A stretch of DNA of 64,000 nt from Paraburkholderia fungorum (GCF_902833645.1 NZ_CADFGE010000015.1:62001-126000); one strand, 5' to 3'. Shown: positions 52,276 to 61,556, counted from the first letter of the stretch. Program-made: numbers and translations. Notes: generated by a model not told the origin, from the sequence alone.

Positions 52276-53163
52276 TCAGACGGCCGGCCGCACCGGCGTG
52301 GCCCGCGAGAAGCGCCGGGCGCCCGCCACGCACGCCACCACCACGACGGTCACCAGAATCATCGCGGGCGGTATCTGTTCGTGCAGCAGCAGACCAGCGA
52401 GCAGCAGGCCGAAGAACGGCTGCAGCAACTGCAGCTGCCCGACCCCCGCGATACCGCCGAGCGCGAGCCCGCGATACCAGAACACGAAGCCGATCAGCAT
52501 GCTGAAGAGCGACACATAGGCAAGCCCCCACAGCGCGGCGTGGCTTACTCCTTCAAACGAAGCCGGGCGCGTCCACCAGGCGAGCGGCAGCATCAACGGC
52601 AGCGACAGCACCAGCGCCCACGAAATGACCTGCCAGCCGCCGAGATGGCGCGACAGCCGAGCGCCTTCTGCGTAACCGAGGCCGCAGACGATGATTGCCG
52701 CCAGCATCAGCGCGTCGCCGAGCGGCGACGCGTCGAGGCCGTGGCGCAACGCGAACGCGACCACCGCGCCGCTGCCGAGCGCCGAGAACAGCCAGAACGC
52801 CGGCTGCGGGCGTTCGCCGCCGCGCAGCACGCCGAAGATCGCGGTGGACAGCGGCAGGAGTCCGACGAACACCACGGCGTGCGCGGCATTCACGTGGCGC
52901 AGCGCGAGGGCGGTGAGGAGCGGAAAGCCGACCACCACGCCGAGGGCGACGACCACCAGCGGAATCAGATCGCGCTTCGCGGGCCGGGCCTCGCGGAATG
53001 CCAGCAGCAGCAACAGACCCAGCGTGCCTGCGATGGTTGCGCGGGCGACCGTCAGAAATACCGGATCGAGGCCTTGCACGGCGATGCGGATGGCGGGCAG
53101 CGAGCCACTGAAAATCAGTACGCCCACCATGCCGCTCACCCAGCCGTTGGTTGTCTTGTCCAT
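52276..53163 (-). CDS. EamA/DMT-superfamily exporter
   Basis: A 295-residue inner-membrane protein with ten predicted helices in two EamA repeats ('GMVGVLIFSGSLPAIRIAVQGLDPVFLTVARATIAG' in the first and 'LWGLAYVSLFSMLIGFVFWYRGLALGGIAGVGQLQLLQPFF' in the second). Such proteins export amino acids or other metabolites. It is divergent from a MocR-type regulator with 116 bases between, a common regulator-target pairing. Confidence 0.9.
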   Translation of the reverse strand: MDKTTNGWVSGMVGVLIFSGSLPAIRIAVQGLDPVFLTVARATIAGTLGLLLLLAFREARPAKRDLIPLVVVALGVVVGFPLLTALALRHVNAAHAVVFVGLLPLSTAIFGVLRGGERPQPAFWLFSALGSGAVVAFALRHGLDASPLGDALMLAAIIVCGLGYAEGARLSRHLGGWQVISWALVLSLPLMLPLAWWTRPASFEGVSHAALWGLAYVSLFSMLIGFVFWYRGLALGGIAGVGQLQLLQPFFGLLLAGLLLHEQIPPAMILVTVVVVACVAGARRFSRATPVRPAV

Positions 53164-53236
53164 TGGAAGAGTCCATGCGGATTGCAAATAATACGCCTAG
53201 CATCCGCTTCTGGACGATAAAGGGTAAGCTACGGAT

Positions 53237-53262
53237 CAGTACAATTCGTACAAACTGTACCG
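53237..53262. promoter_or_regulatory. Repeated GTACA elements in DMT-MocR region
   Basis: CAGTACAA, CGTACAA and CTGTACC occur in a row, with another CAGTACA just before the MocR start. Direct repeats of this type are the usual binding pattern of MocR regulators, which suggests control of both divergent genes by the MocR protein. Confidence 0.55.
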
Positions 53263-53279
53263 AACATGGAGCAGTACAG

Positions 53280-54719
53280 ATGGCGGAAAGTGATAGCAGC
53301 CGGACGAGCCCGGGCGCACCGGCCGGCACGCGGGTCGGCGCGGTGATGGACAGCCTGCGCGAGCGTATTGCCGGCCGTTCGTTGATGCCGGGCGCGCGCG
53401 TGCCGTCGATCCGCGCGATGACGGAAACACTCGGTGTGTCGAAGTCGACCGTGGTGGAAGCGTACGACCGGCTGGTCGCGGAAGGGGTGATCGTGGCGCG
53501 GCGCGGTTCCGGGTTTTTCGTATCCGGCCATGCGCCGCCGCTCGCGCTGTCCGATCTCGGGCCGCGGCTGGATCGCGAGGTCGATCCGTTGTGGCTTACG
53601 CGGCAGTCGCTGGAGGCCGGTGCGAAGGTGTTCAAACCGGGTTGCGGCTGGATGCCGCCGTCATGGCTGCCCGAAGACGGTGTGCGCCGCGCTTTGCGTG
53701 CCCTGGCGCGCGACCCGCAGGCGCCGCTGGCCGATTATGCGAGCCCGCTCGGCCTGCCCGCGCTGCGCCAGCAACTCGCCTGGCGGCTCGCGCAGCATGG
53801 TGTGGAAGCGCCGCCAGAGCAGATCGTGCTGACCGACGGCGGCACGCACGCGCTCGATCTTGTCTGCCGCTTTCTGCTGGAACCCGGCGACACGGTCCTG
53901 ATCGACGATCCGTGCTACTTCAACTTTCAGGCGCTGCTGCGCGCGCATCGTGCCCGCATCGTCGGTGTGCCTTATACGCCGAACGGGCCGGATCTGGCGG
54001 CATTCGAGCGGGCGCTGATCGAGCATCGCCCGCGGCTTTACGTGACCAATTCCGCGATCCACAATCCGACCGGTGCCACGCTGGCGCCCGCTATCGCACA
54101 CCGCTTGCTGAAACTGGCGGGCGAACACGATCTGCTGATCGTCGAGGACGATATCTTCGCCGACTTCGAGGACGAACCGGCACCGCGTCTCGCGGCGTTC
54201 GACGGGCTCGCGCGGGTGGTCTCGATCGGCAGTTTTTCGAAGACCCTGTCCGCAGCCGTGCGCTGCGGCTACATCGCGGCGCGCAGCGAGTGGGTCGAAC
54301 CGCTGGTCGATCTGAAACTGGCCACCTCGTTCGGCAATGGCCAACTGGCCGCGAGCGTGGTGCATCGTCTGCTGGTGGACGGCACGTACCGTCGGCATCT
54401 GGAATCGATGCGCGCGAAACTCGCGGACGCCATGGGCGAAACAATCAGGCGGCTGGGCTATGCAGGTCTTGAAGTGTGGACGCGGCCACGGGCCGGTATT
54501 TTCGTTTGGGCGTGCCTGCCGGATGCGCTCGACGCCGCCGACGTCGCGCGTCACGCGTTAGCCGAGAGCGTCGTGTTCGCACCGGGTAATGTGTTCAGCG
54601 CATCGCAATCGGCGGCCGGCTTCCTGCGCTTTAACGTGTCGCAATGCAACCGGCCCAAGGTGTACGAGGCGCTGCAACGGGCGATGGAGGTGTCGGCCGT
54701 ATCGAAGGCGCATGCCTGA
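53280..54719 (+). CDS. MocR/PdxR-type PLP-dependent regulator
   Basis: A 479-residue fusion of a GntR-type winged helix-turn-helix (residues about 20-85: 'GARVPSIRAMTETLGVSKSTVVEAYDRLVAEG') and a class I aminotransferase domain (about 110-470). The PLP-binding Lys321 lies in 'SIGSFSKTLSAAVRCGY', and 'VTNSAIHNPTGATL' is the cofactor Asn/Pro loop. GGAG lies upstream of ATG 53280; an upstream in-frame extension is unlikely. It probably senses an amino acid or PLP derivative and controls the divergent exporter. Confidence 0.92.
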   Translation: MAESDSSRTSPGAPAGTRVGAVMDSLRERIAGRSLMPGARVPSIRAMTETLGVSKSTVVEAYDRLVAEGVIVARRGSGFFVSGHAPPLALSDLGPRLDREVDPLWLTRQSLEAGAKVFKPGCGWMPPSWLPEDGVRRALRALARDPQAPLADYASPLGLPALRQQLAWRLAQHGVEAPPEQIVLTDGGTHALDLVCRFLLEPGDTVLIDDPCYFNFQALLRAHRARIVGVPYTPNGPDLAAFERALIEHRPRLYVTNSAIHNPTGATLAPAIAHRLLKLAGEHDLLIVEDDIFADFEDEPAPRLAAFDGLARVVSIGSFSKTLSAAVRCGYIAARSEWVEPLVDLKLATSFGNGQLAASVVHRLLVDGTYRRHLESMRAKLADAMGETIRRLGYAGLEVWTRPRAGIFVWACLPDALDAADVARHALAESVVFAPGNVFSASQSAAGFLRFNVSQCNRPKVYEALQRAMEVSAVSKAHA

Positions 54720-54749
54720 ACGCACAGTTCTCGCCACCAGCACGCGGCC

Positions 54750-55823
54750 TTACTTGCACAGCAGAAGCAGCCGCTCCTGATCTGTGCAGGCTGAACGCGG
54801 TTTTTGCGCAGCCTGCGCTGCGGTCGCGCTGATCGCCGCGCTCCGGTTCGCGAGGCACGCGCGCAAATGTTTCTCCACGGGGCCGTAGTATTTCCATCCC
54901 CGTACGAGCGTGGGCAATTCGAGTTTGACCTGCTTCCACTTGGGATGCCCGTGCTCCTGAAGATTGTCGAAGTTGGCGCACAGCGAGTCGGCAAAATGAT
55001 TCAGATTGCCGACGGTGTCGCGCAGACCGTAGTCGTAGGTGACGAGAAAGGCCTTCACCGTCAACGTCGGGACGTCTTCCTTCAGCCAGTTCGGATAGCT
55101 GGTGGCGCGGATCGTGGCGGGAAAATAGGTCTGTTTGGCGCGGGCGGTTTCGGGCGCGGCGGGGTCGGCTTTCAGCAGGCGGAGCTGTTGCAGCAATTCA
55201 GGGTTCATTTCGTTGAACAGGTTGGCCGGCTGCCCGACCACGATGATCGCGACATCCACCTTCTTGACGATCAGCGCGGCCAGGGCGTCTTCGTTGCTCA
55301 GGTGCTGGATGTTCTGCTCGGGAATGGTCTGTCCAAACATCAGGTGATAGAGGGTCGTGGCCGATTGAGCGGTGCCGCTGCCGATCAGGCCCACGCTGAT
55401 GCTCTTGTCCTTGATGTCGGCGAGGGTTTTCATCGGCGAGTCGGCACGGACCACGACGTTAATTTCCTCGTCGTACAGCGGCATGATCAGTCGTAGCGGC
55501 CGGATTGCCGTGCCGGCGTCGGCGTTGCCCGCGTTGGCCATATCGATGTAGGCCTGATACACGTCGGACTGCACCAGCGCGAGCTTCACGCCCGGCTCGA
55601 AGCGCATGCGCTGCACGTTTTCGGCCGAGCCTTTCGAGGCCAGCACTTCCAGGTCGATGCCGGCCGGCTGCGCCACCCATTTCGACAGATCCTGGCCGAT
55701 CTGAATATACGTGCCCCGTTCCGGGCCGGTGACGATCTTGTAGTGCGCGGGTTCGGCACTCGCCAACGATGACATGACCGTCAGCAACAGCCCAAGGCAT
55801 CCCGCCAAAAGTGTCTTCAGCAT
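54750..55823 (-). CDS. TAXI-family TRAP transporter solute-binding protein
   Basis: A 357-residue periplasmic protein with a signal peptide (MLKTLLAGCLGLLLTVMSSLA, cut after ASA). 'YKIVTGPERGTYIQIGQDLSKWV', 'QRMRFEPGVKLALVQSDVYQAY' and 'SVGLIGSGTAQSATTLYHLM' are TAXI features. No fused TRAP permease lies near, so it is an orphan binding protein. The C-terminal ~40 residues carry several Cys and extend past the usual fold. The ligand is unknown. Confidence 0.87.
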   Translation of the reverse strand: MLKTLLAGCLGLLLTVMSSLASAEPAHYKIVTGPERGTYIQIGQDLSKWVAQPAGIDLEVLASKGSAENVQRMRFEPGVKLALVQSDVYQAYIDMANAGNADAGTAIRPLRLIMPLYDEEINVVVRADSPMKTLADIKDKSISVGLIGSGTAQSATTLYHLMFGQTIPEQNIQHLSNEDALAALIVKKVDVAIIVVGQPANLFNEMNPELLQQLRLLKADPAAPETARAKQTYFPATIRATSYPNWLKEDVPTLTVKAFLVTYDYGLRDTVGNLNHFADSLCANFDNLQEHGHPKWKQVKLELPTLVRGWKYYGPVEKHLRACLANRSAAISATAAQAAQKPRSACTDQERLLLLCK

Positions 55824-56007
55824 GGTCTATTTACCTATCGGTCAAGGTTGAACTGCCTCGCGCGCCGGCACCTGTGCGACACCGGTGAACCCGCCTGCCA
55901 TCACATGTTTATGCGCTGTGCGTGCCGTGTCCGTCTGTTGCCGCTCAGAGGCGGCGCGTTCGCCGCTGCAATCGGGCTGGTGATGCCTCGGACGGTTTCG
56001 CAAACAG
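55824..56007. other. Short gap between zinc-ribbon and TAXI genes
   Basis: Both flanking genes read leftward. No gene or clear terminator is seen in these 184 bases. Confidence 0.4.
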
Positions 56008-57093
56008 CTATGTAATTCGGTATCCAAACGATTGATCGCCGGCCGGACTGTCTATCGCAGCGTGCGGCTTGAGCGGAGCCCAACCTGTCTCGCGAATTAC
56101 GAGTGCGAGGATCGTCTTCGCGGTGTCGTTGCCGGTGTCGATAGAGAGTGCCTCATTGGCGTGCTGACGTGCGCAGTTCCACGACTGCTGCGCCGCACAC
56201 GCTTGCGCTGCCTGCAACGCGACGTCGCGACGCGCGGCGAGGGGTTTCAATTCCAGCGCCAGATCTTGCGCGTCGGCGTCGCCGGGTTGCAATGTTTGCA
56301 CTGCGCCGAGCGCCGCTTGTGCCGCGGACAGATCGTTGGCGCGGAGCGCCAGACGTGCTGCCTGTAGCGCTTGCGCGGCATCGCGGAACTGCGGCGTCAG
56401 CGGTTTGGCGGGCACGGCCATCGGCGGCGCGATCGGCGTGACTGGAATCGCCGGTGCGATCTTCGCGGGATTGGCAGGATTCGCGGGATTCGCGAGAGCA
56501 GTGGGCTTGCTCGCGGTAGTCGGGTTCGTCGACGGCGCCGGTGTGGCCGGTGTGTATAGAGCAATCGTGCCGGTCGCCGTTCTGGCGTCCTGGGGATTGT
56601 CTGCCGTTTGCTCGGTGTTGCCGTTCTGCGATTCGTGGTCGCCGCTGAATAGCGCATAAGCGACATACGCTAGCCCGATTGCGCCAATGACCGCGATCGC
56701 GATCAGTACCCGGCGCATCGGGAACACGCCGCGGCCGTCAGCATGCGGCGGCTCGGCGAACGGCGGGTCGGCGCGCGCAGGCAGCGTCGCCAGTACCGGC
56801 GCTTGCATTGGCGCTTGCATTGGCGGCTCGCCAGGAGCGGCTTCGTCGGTGAGCGCGGTCTGCGCAGCGAGTCCGGTTCCGCTTGGCCTGGTCGGATCGA
56901 AGCTGCTTTTTTGCGCGCTTCTGTTCATCGCGCTGGCGCGGCTGCCGGGTATCACAGTGCGTTTGTGCGGATCTGCGTCGAGCGGATGCACCGCGCCGCA
57001 ATACGGACAATAGTCGACCTGCCGGTACAGGGCGCCGCCACAGCGTCTGCAGGGCATCGGGAAATCCTGGCCGAGTGTTGTCTGGGTGGACAT
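56008..57093 (-). CDS. Zinc-ribbon single-pass membrane protein
   Basis: A 361-residue protein of unknown function. Residues about 14-33 form a zinc ribbon with two CxxC pairs (CRRCG ... CPYCG). A disordered Pro/Ala-rich stretch with a 'QAPM' repeat follows, then one membrane helix near residues 125-147 (VLIAIAVIGAIGLAYVAYALF), an Ala/Pro/Asn-rich spacer with 'PAN' repeats, and a C-terminal helical part (about 245-340) with TPR-like features ('ALRANDLSAAQAALGAVQTLQPGDADA'). The start at 57093 is chosen by the position of the zinc ribbon. It is a single-gene unit. Confidence 0.75.
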   Translation of the reverse strand: MSTQTTLGQDFPMPCRRCGGALYRQVDYCPYCGAVHPLDADPHKRTVIPGSRASAMNRSAQKSSFDPTRPSGTGLAAQTALTDEAAPGEPPMQAPMQAPVLATLPARADPPFAEPPHADGRGVFPMRRVLIAIAVIGAIGLAYVAYALFSGDHESQNGNTEQTADNPQDARTATGTIALYTPATPAPSTNPTTASKPTALANPANPANPAKIAPAIPVTPIAPPMAVPAKPLTPQFRDAAQALQAARLALRANDLSAAQAALGAVQTLQPGDADAQDLALELKPLAARRDVALQAAQACAAQQSWNCARQHANEALSIDTGNDTAKTILALVIRETGWAPLKPHAAIDSPAGDQSFGYRIT

Positions 57094-57255
57094 GCTGTGG
57101 ACCCACCTGTGGAAAACAACGTCGTTACGGCATGCTTCAGATCGGTTTGAGGCAGGCGTGACACCTGCGGAAATCACGATCCACATGCACTGGAGAACCT
57201 TGGGGCGCAAGTCCTCGCTTGCGATTCCGCTGCTTGCAATATGTGGCGTTTCGCG

Positions 57256-57277
57256 GAGAACGTCAATCGACGTTCTC
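57256..57277. promoter_or_regulatory. Perfect inverted repeat upstream of zinc-ribbon gene
   Basis: GAGAACGTC and GACGTTCTC are exact reverse complements separated by AATC. It lies about 165 bases upstream of the zinc-ribbon gene start and about 245 bases beyond the efflux gene stop. There is no T-run, so an operator is more likely than a terminator. Confidence 0.5.
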
Positions 57278-57443
57278 ACCTACTTCGGACGTCGGCGCGC
57301 TCATTTGTAGGTACGACGAAACACTTCATATGTCGGCAGAACGAATGGGCAGTGTGTTTTTTTCATACGCGCTCGCAAGTTCGCGGTGCGCAGGCAATGA
57401 CGCGAGGGCGCGATCGGCAAAAACGGCAGGGGAGATGAAACAG

Positions 57444-57472
57444 AACGAGGTCGAAGCCCACGGCGTTCGACC
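57444..57472 (-). terminator. Intrinsic terminator after efflux pump gene
   Basis: On the - strand GAGGTCGAA pairs with TTCGACCTC around a ten-base loop and is followed by GTTCTGTTTC. It lies about 50 bases past the stop of the DHA2 pump gene. Confidence 0.7.
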
Positions 57473-57521
57473 TCGTCATCAAGCGCTTGCAGAAAACACG
57501 CGCGGCAGAGGCGATACGGGG

Positions 57522-59069
57522 TCAGTGCTTGCGCAGCGGATGATCCTTCAGGAGCCACGCGAGCACGAAGGCCAGTACCACCACGCAGGCCGCCGACAGA
57601 TAAACTGTATGCAACGCGCCGGCAAACGCCTGCAGATAATCGTCGCGCAACGCTTCAGGCAACTGATGGATGGCGGCCGGCCCGAGCGCGTGCGGCAATT
57701 CGGTATTGGGCGGAATCAGCGTTGCCAGGCGCGCGGCCAGGCCGTTCGAAAACACCGCACCAAAACTGGCGACGCCGATCGAGCCGCCAATCGACCGGAA
57801 CAGCGTTGCGCCCGACGTGGCGACACCCATATGCCTGAACTCGACCGTATTTTGCACGGCGAGAATCAGCACTTGCATCACCATGCCGAGGCCACAGCCG
57901 AGTATGCCCATGTCGACATACATCACATGAATCGGTGTGCCGATCTGCAGGCGTGCGAGCAGCAGCATTGCCACAGCCACGAGGAACGTGCCGGCGATCG
58001 GGAACATGCGGTACTTGCCGATTCTGCTGATCAAACGGCCGGTTACCATCGACATCACGAACAGGCCACCCATCATCGGCAGCATTTGCATGCCGGCCTG
58101 GGACGGCGTCGAACCTTTGACCACCTGCAGGTACAGCGGCAGAAAAGTGACCGAACCGAACAGCGATACGCCGATGATGAAACCGATCAGACTGCTCAAC
58201 AAAAACGTGCGCTGTTTGAAGAGTTCAAGCGGCATGATCGGTTCGGCGGCAGTGCGCTCTTCGTGGATGAAACCCCAGATTGCCACGAGCCCCATTCCGA
58301 GCGTGAACCACAACTGCGGCGACGACCACGGCAGGATCGTGCCGCCCTGGCTCGTGAACAGGATGATGCAGGTGAGCGCGCCGGCGAGAAACGCGGCGCC
58401 CATGTAGTCGATGGTGTGCTTCACGTGCCGTACGTGCGGTTTGAAGACCGCGCCGATCACCGCCAGCGAAATGACGCCGAGCGGCAGATTGATGTAGAAA
58501 ATCCAGCGCCATGACAGGTGCTCGACAAGAAAGCCGCCAAGCAGCGGTCCGATCACCGTTGCGAGACCGAATACGCCGCCGAATACGCCCTGGTAACGGC
58601 CGCGTTCGGCCGGCGGAATCACGTCCCCGATCGCCGCCATCGTGACGACCAGCAGTCCGCCGCCGCCGAGCCCTTGCAGCGCGCGCAGCAGGATCAGCTG
58701 GGTCATGTTCTGGGCGACGCCGCATAGCGCGGAACCGACGAGGAACACCACGATCGCGGTCTGCAGCACGATCTTGCGGCCGAACAGATCGCCGAACTTG
58801 CCGTACAGCGGCACGACGATGGTGGAGGTGAGCAGATAGGCGGTCACCACCCATGACAGGTTGTTGAGCCCGCCGAGTTCGCCGACGATGGTCGGCAGCG
58901 CGGTCGAGACGATCGTCTGGTCGAGCGCGGCGAGCAGCATGACCAGCAGTAACGCCGGAAACAGCAGGCGGATCGGCGGATGGTCGGCGGGCTGAGGGCC
59001 AGACTGCACGTCCGGTTGTGCACCGGGCTGCACGAGCACGGCGGGTTGAGTCGTTGTCGATTGGTTCAT
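57522..59069 (-). CDS. DHA2-family MFS drug efflux pump (EmrB/QacA type)
   Basis: A 515-residue inner-membrane antiporter with fourteen helices. 'LLAALDQTIVSTALPTIVGELGGLNNLSWVVTAYLLT' (motif D1), 'GKFGDLFGRKIVLQTAIVVF' (motif A) and 'QGLGGGGLLVVTMAAIGDVIPPAERGRYQG' (motifs B/C) are clear. It is divergent from a TetR regulator with a palindromic operator between them, the standard layout of a drug-inducible pump. No membrane-fusion partner is adjacent. Confidence 0.93.
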   Translation of the reverse strand: MNQSTTTQPAVLVQPGAQPDVQSGPQPADHPPIRLLFPALLLVMLLAALDQTIVSTALPTIVGELGGLNNLSWVVTAYLLTSTIVVPLYGKFGDLFGRKIVLQTAIVVFLVGSALCGVAQNMTQLILLRALQGLGGGGLLVVTMAAIGDVIPPAERGRYQGVFGGVFGLATVIGPLLGGFLVEHLSWRWIFYINLPLGVISLAVIGAVFKPHVRHVKHTIDYMGAAFLAGALTCIILFTSQGGTILPWSSPQLWFTLGMGLVAIWGFIHEERTAAEPIMPLELFKQRTFLLSSLIGFIIGVSLFGSVTFLPLYLQVVKGSTPSQAGMQMLPMMGGLFVMSMVTGRLISRIGKYRMFPIAGTFLVAVAMLLLARLQIGTPIHVMYVDMGILGCGLGMVMQVLILAVQNTVEFRHMGVATSGATLFRSIGGSIGVASFGAVFSNGLAARLATLIPPNTELPHALGPAAIHQLPEALRDDYLQAFAGALHTVYLSAACVVVLAFVLAWLLKDHPLRKH

Positions 59070-59084
59070 GGCACCACGGCGTTG

Positions 59085-59110
59085 AAATTAATTAATTTAG
59101 AGATTAATAT
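59085..59110. promoter_or_regulatory. Palindromic operator between efflux pump and TetR gene
   Basis: AAATTAATTAATTT is a perfect 14-base palindrome, and ATTAATAT follows five bases later as a partial second copy. It lies 16 bases upstream of the pump start and 47 bases upstream of the TetR start, fit for a shared TetR-controlled promoter. Confidence 0.65.
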
Positions 59111-59144
59111 ATGCGACATTGAGTCAACCGTCAAACTGAATGCA

Positions 59145-59924
59145 ATGGCAAGGATTTCGTCAGATGAACCGCGAGTGAAGCGGGCGCCGCGCGACACGGC
59201 GGCCGCCAAGGCGCGCAAGCTTGCGGAGTCGGCCGCGTCAACCGCATCAACTGCTGTGGGCGAACCGGAGAAGGCCGCGCCGGCGCGGCGCCCGGGCCGG
59301 CCTTCGGGCGCGGCGCGTGGCCCGGAGCAGCGCAAGCGCCTGCTGGATGCCGCGCTCGCCTTGTTCGCGCGGCAGGGCATCGTCGATACGACGCTTGGCG
59401 AGATTGCCCGCGAGGCGGGTTTCACGCCGGCGATGATGCATTACTACTTCAAGACGCGCGAGCAGTTGCTCGACGTGCTGATCGACGAGCGTTTCGCGCC
59501 GCTACGCGCAACATTCGGCGTGCCGTTTCAGGAAAATCCTGACGATCCGGTGGCGGCCATCACGCAACTCACGCGGCGTTTGATGCAGGTGGCGCACGAG
59601 CACCCGTGGTTTCCGTCGCTGTGGGTACGCGAAGTGATCAGCGACGGCGGCCTGCTTCGCCAACGCATGCATGAACGGTTCGGCGACGCGAACCAGAAGG
59701 CGTCGCTGTCGGCCATCGCGCGCTGGCAGAAGGAAGGGCGCCTGAATGCGGGGCTTGAACCTTCGCTGGTATTCGTCACCCTGCTAGGTCTGACGATTCT
59801 GCCGCTGGCCGCCTCGAAGCTTTGGCGTAACGATCCGGTGCGGCGCAACATCGGCGGCGAGGAAATCACCCGGCATGTGGTGGCCTTGCTGATGCATGGC
59901 ATCGGTCCCGGCGAAGCGGACTGA
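59145..59924 (+). CDS. TetR-family transcriptional regulator
   Basis: A 259-residue regulator. A long Ala/Pro/Arg-rich N-terminal tail (about 50 residues) precedes the TetR helix-turn-helix (residues about 60-105: 'RLLDAALALFARQGIVDTTLGEIAREAGFTPAMMHYYFKTREQLL'). The C-terminal ligand domain follows. The start at 59145 (MARISSDE) is chosen over longer frames that enter the pump gene. It most likely represses the divergent efflux pump and itself. Confidence 0.9.
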   Translation: MARISSDEPRVKRAPRDTAAAKARKLAESAASTASTAVGEPEKAAPARRPGRPSGAARGPEQRKRLLDAALALFARQGIVDTTLGEIAREAGFTPAMMHYYFKTREQLLDVLIDERFAPLRATFGVPFQENPDDPVAAITQLTRRLMQVAHEHPWFPSLWVREVISDGGLLRQRMHERFGDANQKASLSAIARWQKEGRLNAGLEPSLVFVTLLGLTILPLAASKLWRNDPVRRNIGGEEITRHVVALLMHGIGPGEAD

Positions 59925-60364
59925 CACGCGGGCCAGCTCACTCAGATGACGTTTGTTGCAGTGGCTGAACGCGGTCGCTGCGATTTCGCGCGCATGGTGC
60001 GGGCGCGGTGCGTGAACGACAGAACTGATGGATGCAAAGGGAGCGCTGAGGCACGCCACGTGCTACGTAAGCGGTGGATGCAAACGCCGCGCGGAAATCA
60101 CAACAGGACCGCAACAGGACCGGCGTCGCAAGGAACACGGATATCAGGAAAGACGCCGGATGGGCAACGCGATGCACCTGGGTTTGCAGCGGCGGCCACG
60201 GCGGATCGGGTGTCGGCATCTATCTGCCGGAGCAGGGGTGTCGAAGGTGGTTTTTTCATCGGCGTGCAATTTTGGCGCGTTACCGTGCGCACGCATTGTG
60301 CTCAGGTCACGTTTTACAATCGAGGGCCTGCATGCAACTCGACGCACGAATTCGAGTCGGAACC
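59925..60364. other. Intergenic region upstream of response regulator
   Basis: No gene is supported in these 440 bases. A + strand frame is open through most of it but encodes an Arg/Gly-rich chain without pattern. The downstream promoter probably lies near the AT-richer stretch around 60300-60325 (TTTTACAAT). Confidence 0.4.
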
Positions 60365-60877
60365 ATGGACAGCAATACCGTAGCCGCGAAAATCGGCGGC
60401 ATACAGCAGGACGATACGTTGGCCGCGTCTAACGGCCTAACCGGTTTTATTGAGCAACAACAGAACATGAACGGAGTATTGAGACTCGATCAGGCCACGA
60501 TCGTGCTCGTTGAAGACGACCCGGACAGCCGGGAATCGCTGACCTTGTTACTCGAGTCGGAAGGCGCGCATGTCGTCGCGGTGGCTGATGCGGAAGCGGG
60601 CGTCGAAGCGGCGCTGCGGTTGTTGCCCGATGCCGTCGTGTGTGATCTGGAATTACCGGCGATGGACGGTTTTTACCTGATCCAGCGGCTGCGCGATCAC
60701 GAGATTCGTGGCGATCACGCGCCTTCGGTGGCCGTGGCGCTCACGGGCCATACCGACGACGCTTACCGCTTGCGCAGCATCGGCGAAGGCTTCCAGCATT
60801 TCATGACCAAGCCGGCGTTGCCGGAAGACCTTGTGACCCTGTTGCACAACGCGATCGACGCCCGCGCGGCGGGCTGA
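60365..60877 (+). CDS. Single-domain response regulator
   Basis: A 170-residue receiver protein without an output domain. After about 40 residues of non-conserved leader comes 'TIVLVEDDPDSRESLTLLLESEG', the phospho-acceptor Asp94 in 'VCDLELPAMDG' and the conserved Lys149 in 'FMTKP'. Starting at 60467 would remove the leader and is possible. No kinase is adjacent. It may relay phosphate between proteins, in the manner of CheY or Spo0F. Confidence 0.85.
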   Translation: MDSNTVAAKIGGIQQDDTLAASNGLTGFIEQQQNMNGVLRLDQATIVLVEDDPDSRESLTLLLESEGAHVVAVADAEAGVEAALRLLPDAVVCDLELPAMDGFYLIQRLRDHEIRGDHAPSVAVALTGHTDDAYRLRSIGEGFQHFMTKPALPEDLVTLLHNAIDARAAG

Positions 60878-60973
60878 TCGACGTCTGGGAAGCGGGCGCG
60901 GTTGTCTGCCGCCGGATCTTCCGGATCTTCGGCGGCAGGTTTTCGCGCGGTGATAACCTGCTTGCAGCGCCTG

Positions 60974-61552
60974 CTATTTGACGGCAACAACCGGTGCTGC
61001 GGCGTCGGCGCTGGCGGCCTCCGCGGCCTGACAGGCGGAACACAATCCCTTCAATTCGATCTCGTCGCTGGCAAGGCGGTAGCCCGCGTCTTCGATTTGC
61101 GCGACGAGTGCCTGGCGCAGTTTGGGCTGATGCAGTTCGGTGACGTTGCCGCATTGCTGGCAGACCACCAGAATGCCGTGCTGGCATTGCGTGAGGTCGT
61201 GGCAAACGGTGAACGCATTAATCGATTCGATGCGGTGGACGAGTCCGGCCGAGAGCAGAAAATCGAGCGCCCGGTAAACCGTGGGCGGCGCCGAACCGGG
61301 ATGGATCTGGCGCATGTCGTCGAGCAACGAATACGCTTTGGTGGCGCGCCCGGAATTTAGCAGCAATTCGAGCACTTTGCGGCGGATTGGCGTGAGTTTC
61401 TCGCCGCGTTCGCGGCAATATTCTTCCGCGAGGGTCAGGGCGGCTTCCTGCGATGCACCGTGGCCACCGTGTACGTGCCCCGGCTCATGACGATGAGCGG
61501 AGGTGGCAAGGGTGGCTTTTTCAGCGGTCGCGGCGGGCTTGGCGGTCTTCAT
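60974..61552 (-). CDS. Fur-family regulator, Zur-like
   Basis: A 192-residue metal-sensing repressor. The Fur fold is clear: winged helix 'LTPIRRKVLELLLNSGRATKAYSLLDDM' and 'APPTVYRALDFLLSAGLVHRIES', then the dimer domain with structural zinc pairs 'CQQCG' and 'CSAC'. 'HDLTQCQHGILVVC' is nearest to Zur. Residues 20-31 form a His-rich extension (five His in 'HRHEPGHVHGGH') not found in the Fur core. The start codon lies six bases after a TATAAT, so the mRNA may be leaderless. No zinc transporter gene is in the window. Confidence 0.88.
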   Translation of the reverse strand: MKTAKPAATAEKATLATSAHRHEPGHVHGGHGASQEAALTLAEEYCRERGEKLTPIRRKVLELLLNSGRATKAYSLLDDMRQIHPGSAPPTVYRALDFLLSAGLVHRIESINAFTVCHDLTQCQHGILVVCQQCGNVTELHQPKLRQALVAQIEDAGYRLASDEIELKGLCSACQAAEAASADAAAPVVAVK

Positions 61553-61556
61553 GGGT

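Larger units (their letters stand above)
57094..57521. other. Intergenic region with palindrome and terminator
   Basis: This 428-base stretch lies between two leftward genes. It holds the terminator of the efflux pump gene at 57444-57472 and a perfect inverted repeat at 57256-57277. Open frames here look like shadows. The promoter of the zinc-ribbon gene must lie within it. Confidence 0.5.

Noticed and set aside
57306..57322. TTGTAGGTACGACG, similar to the uronate operators
   Set aside because: It has one extra base against the consensus and lies far from any uronate gene.
59946..60383. 145-codon rightward frame before the response regulator
   Set aside because: No domain, Arg/Gly-rich and no ribosome site.
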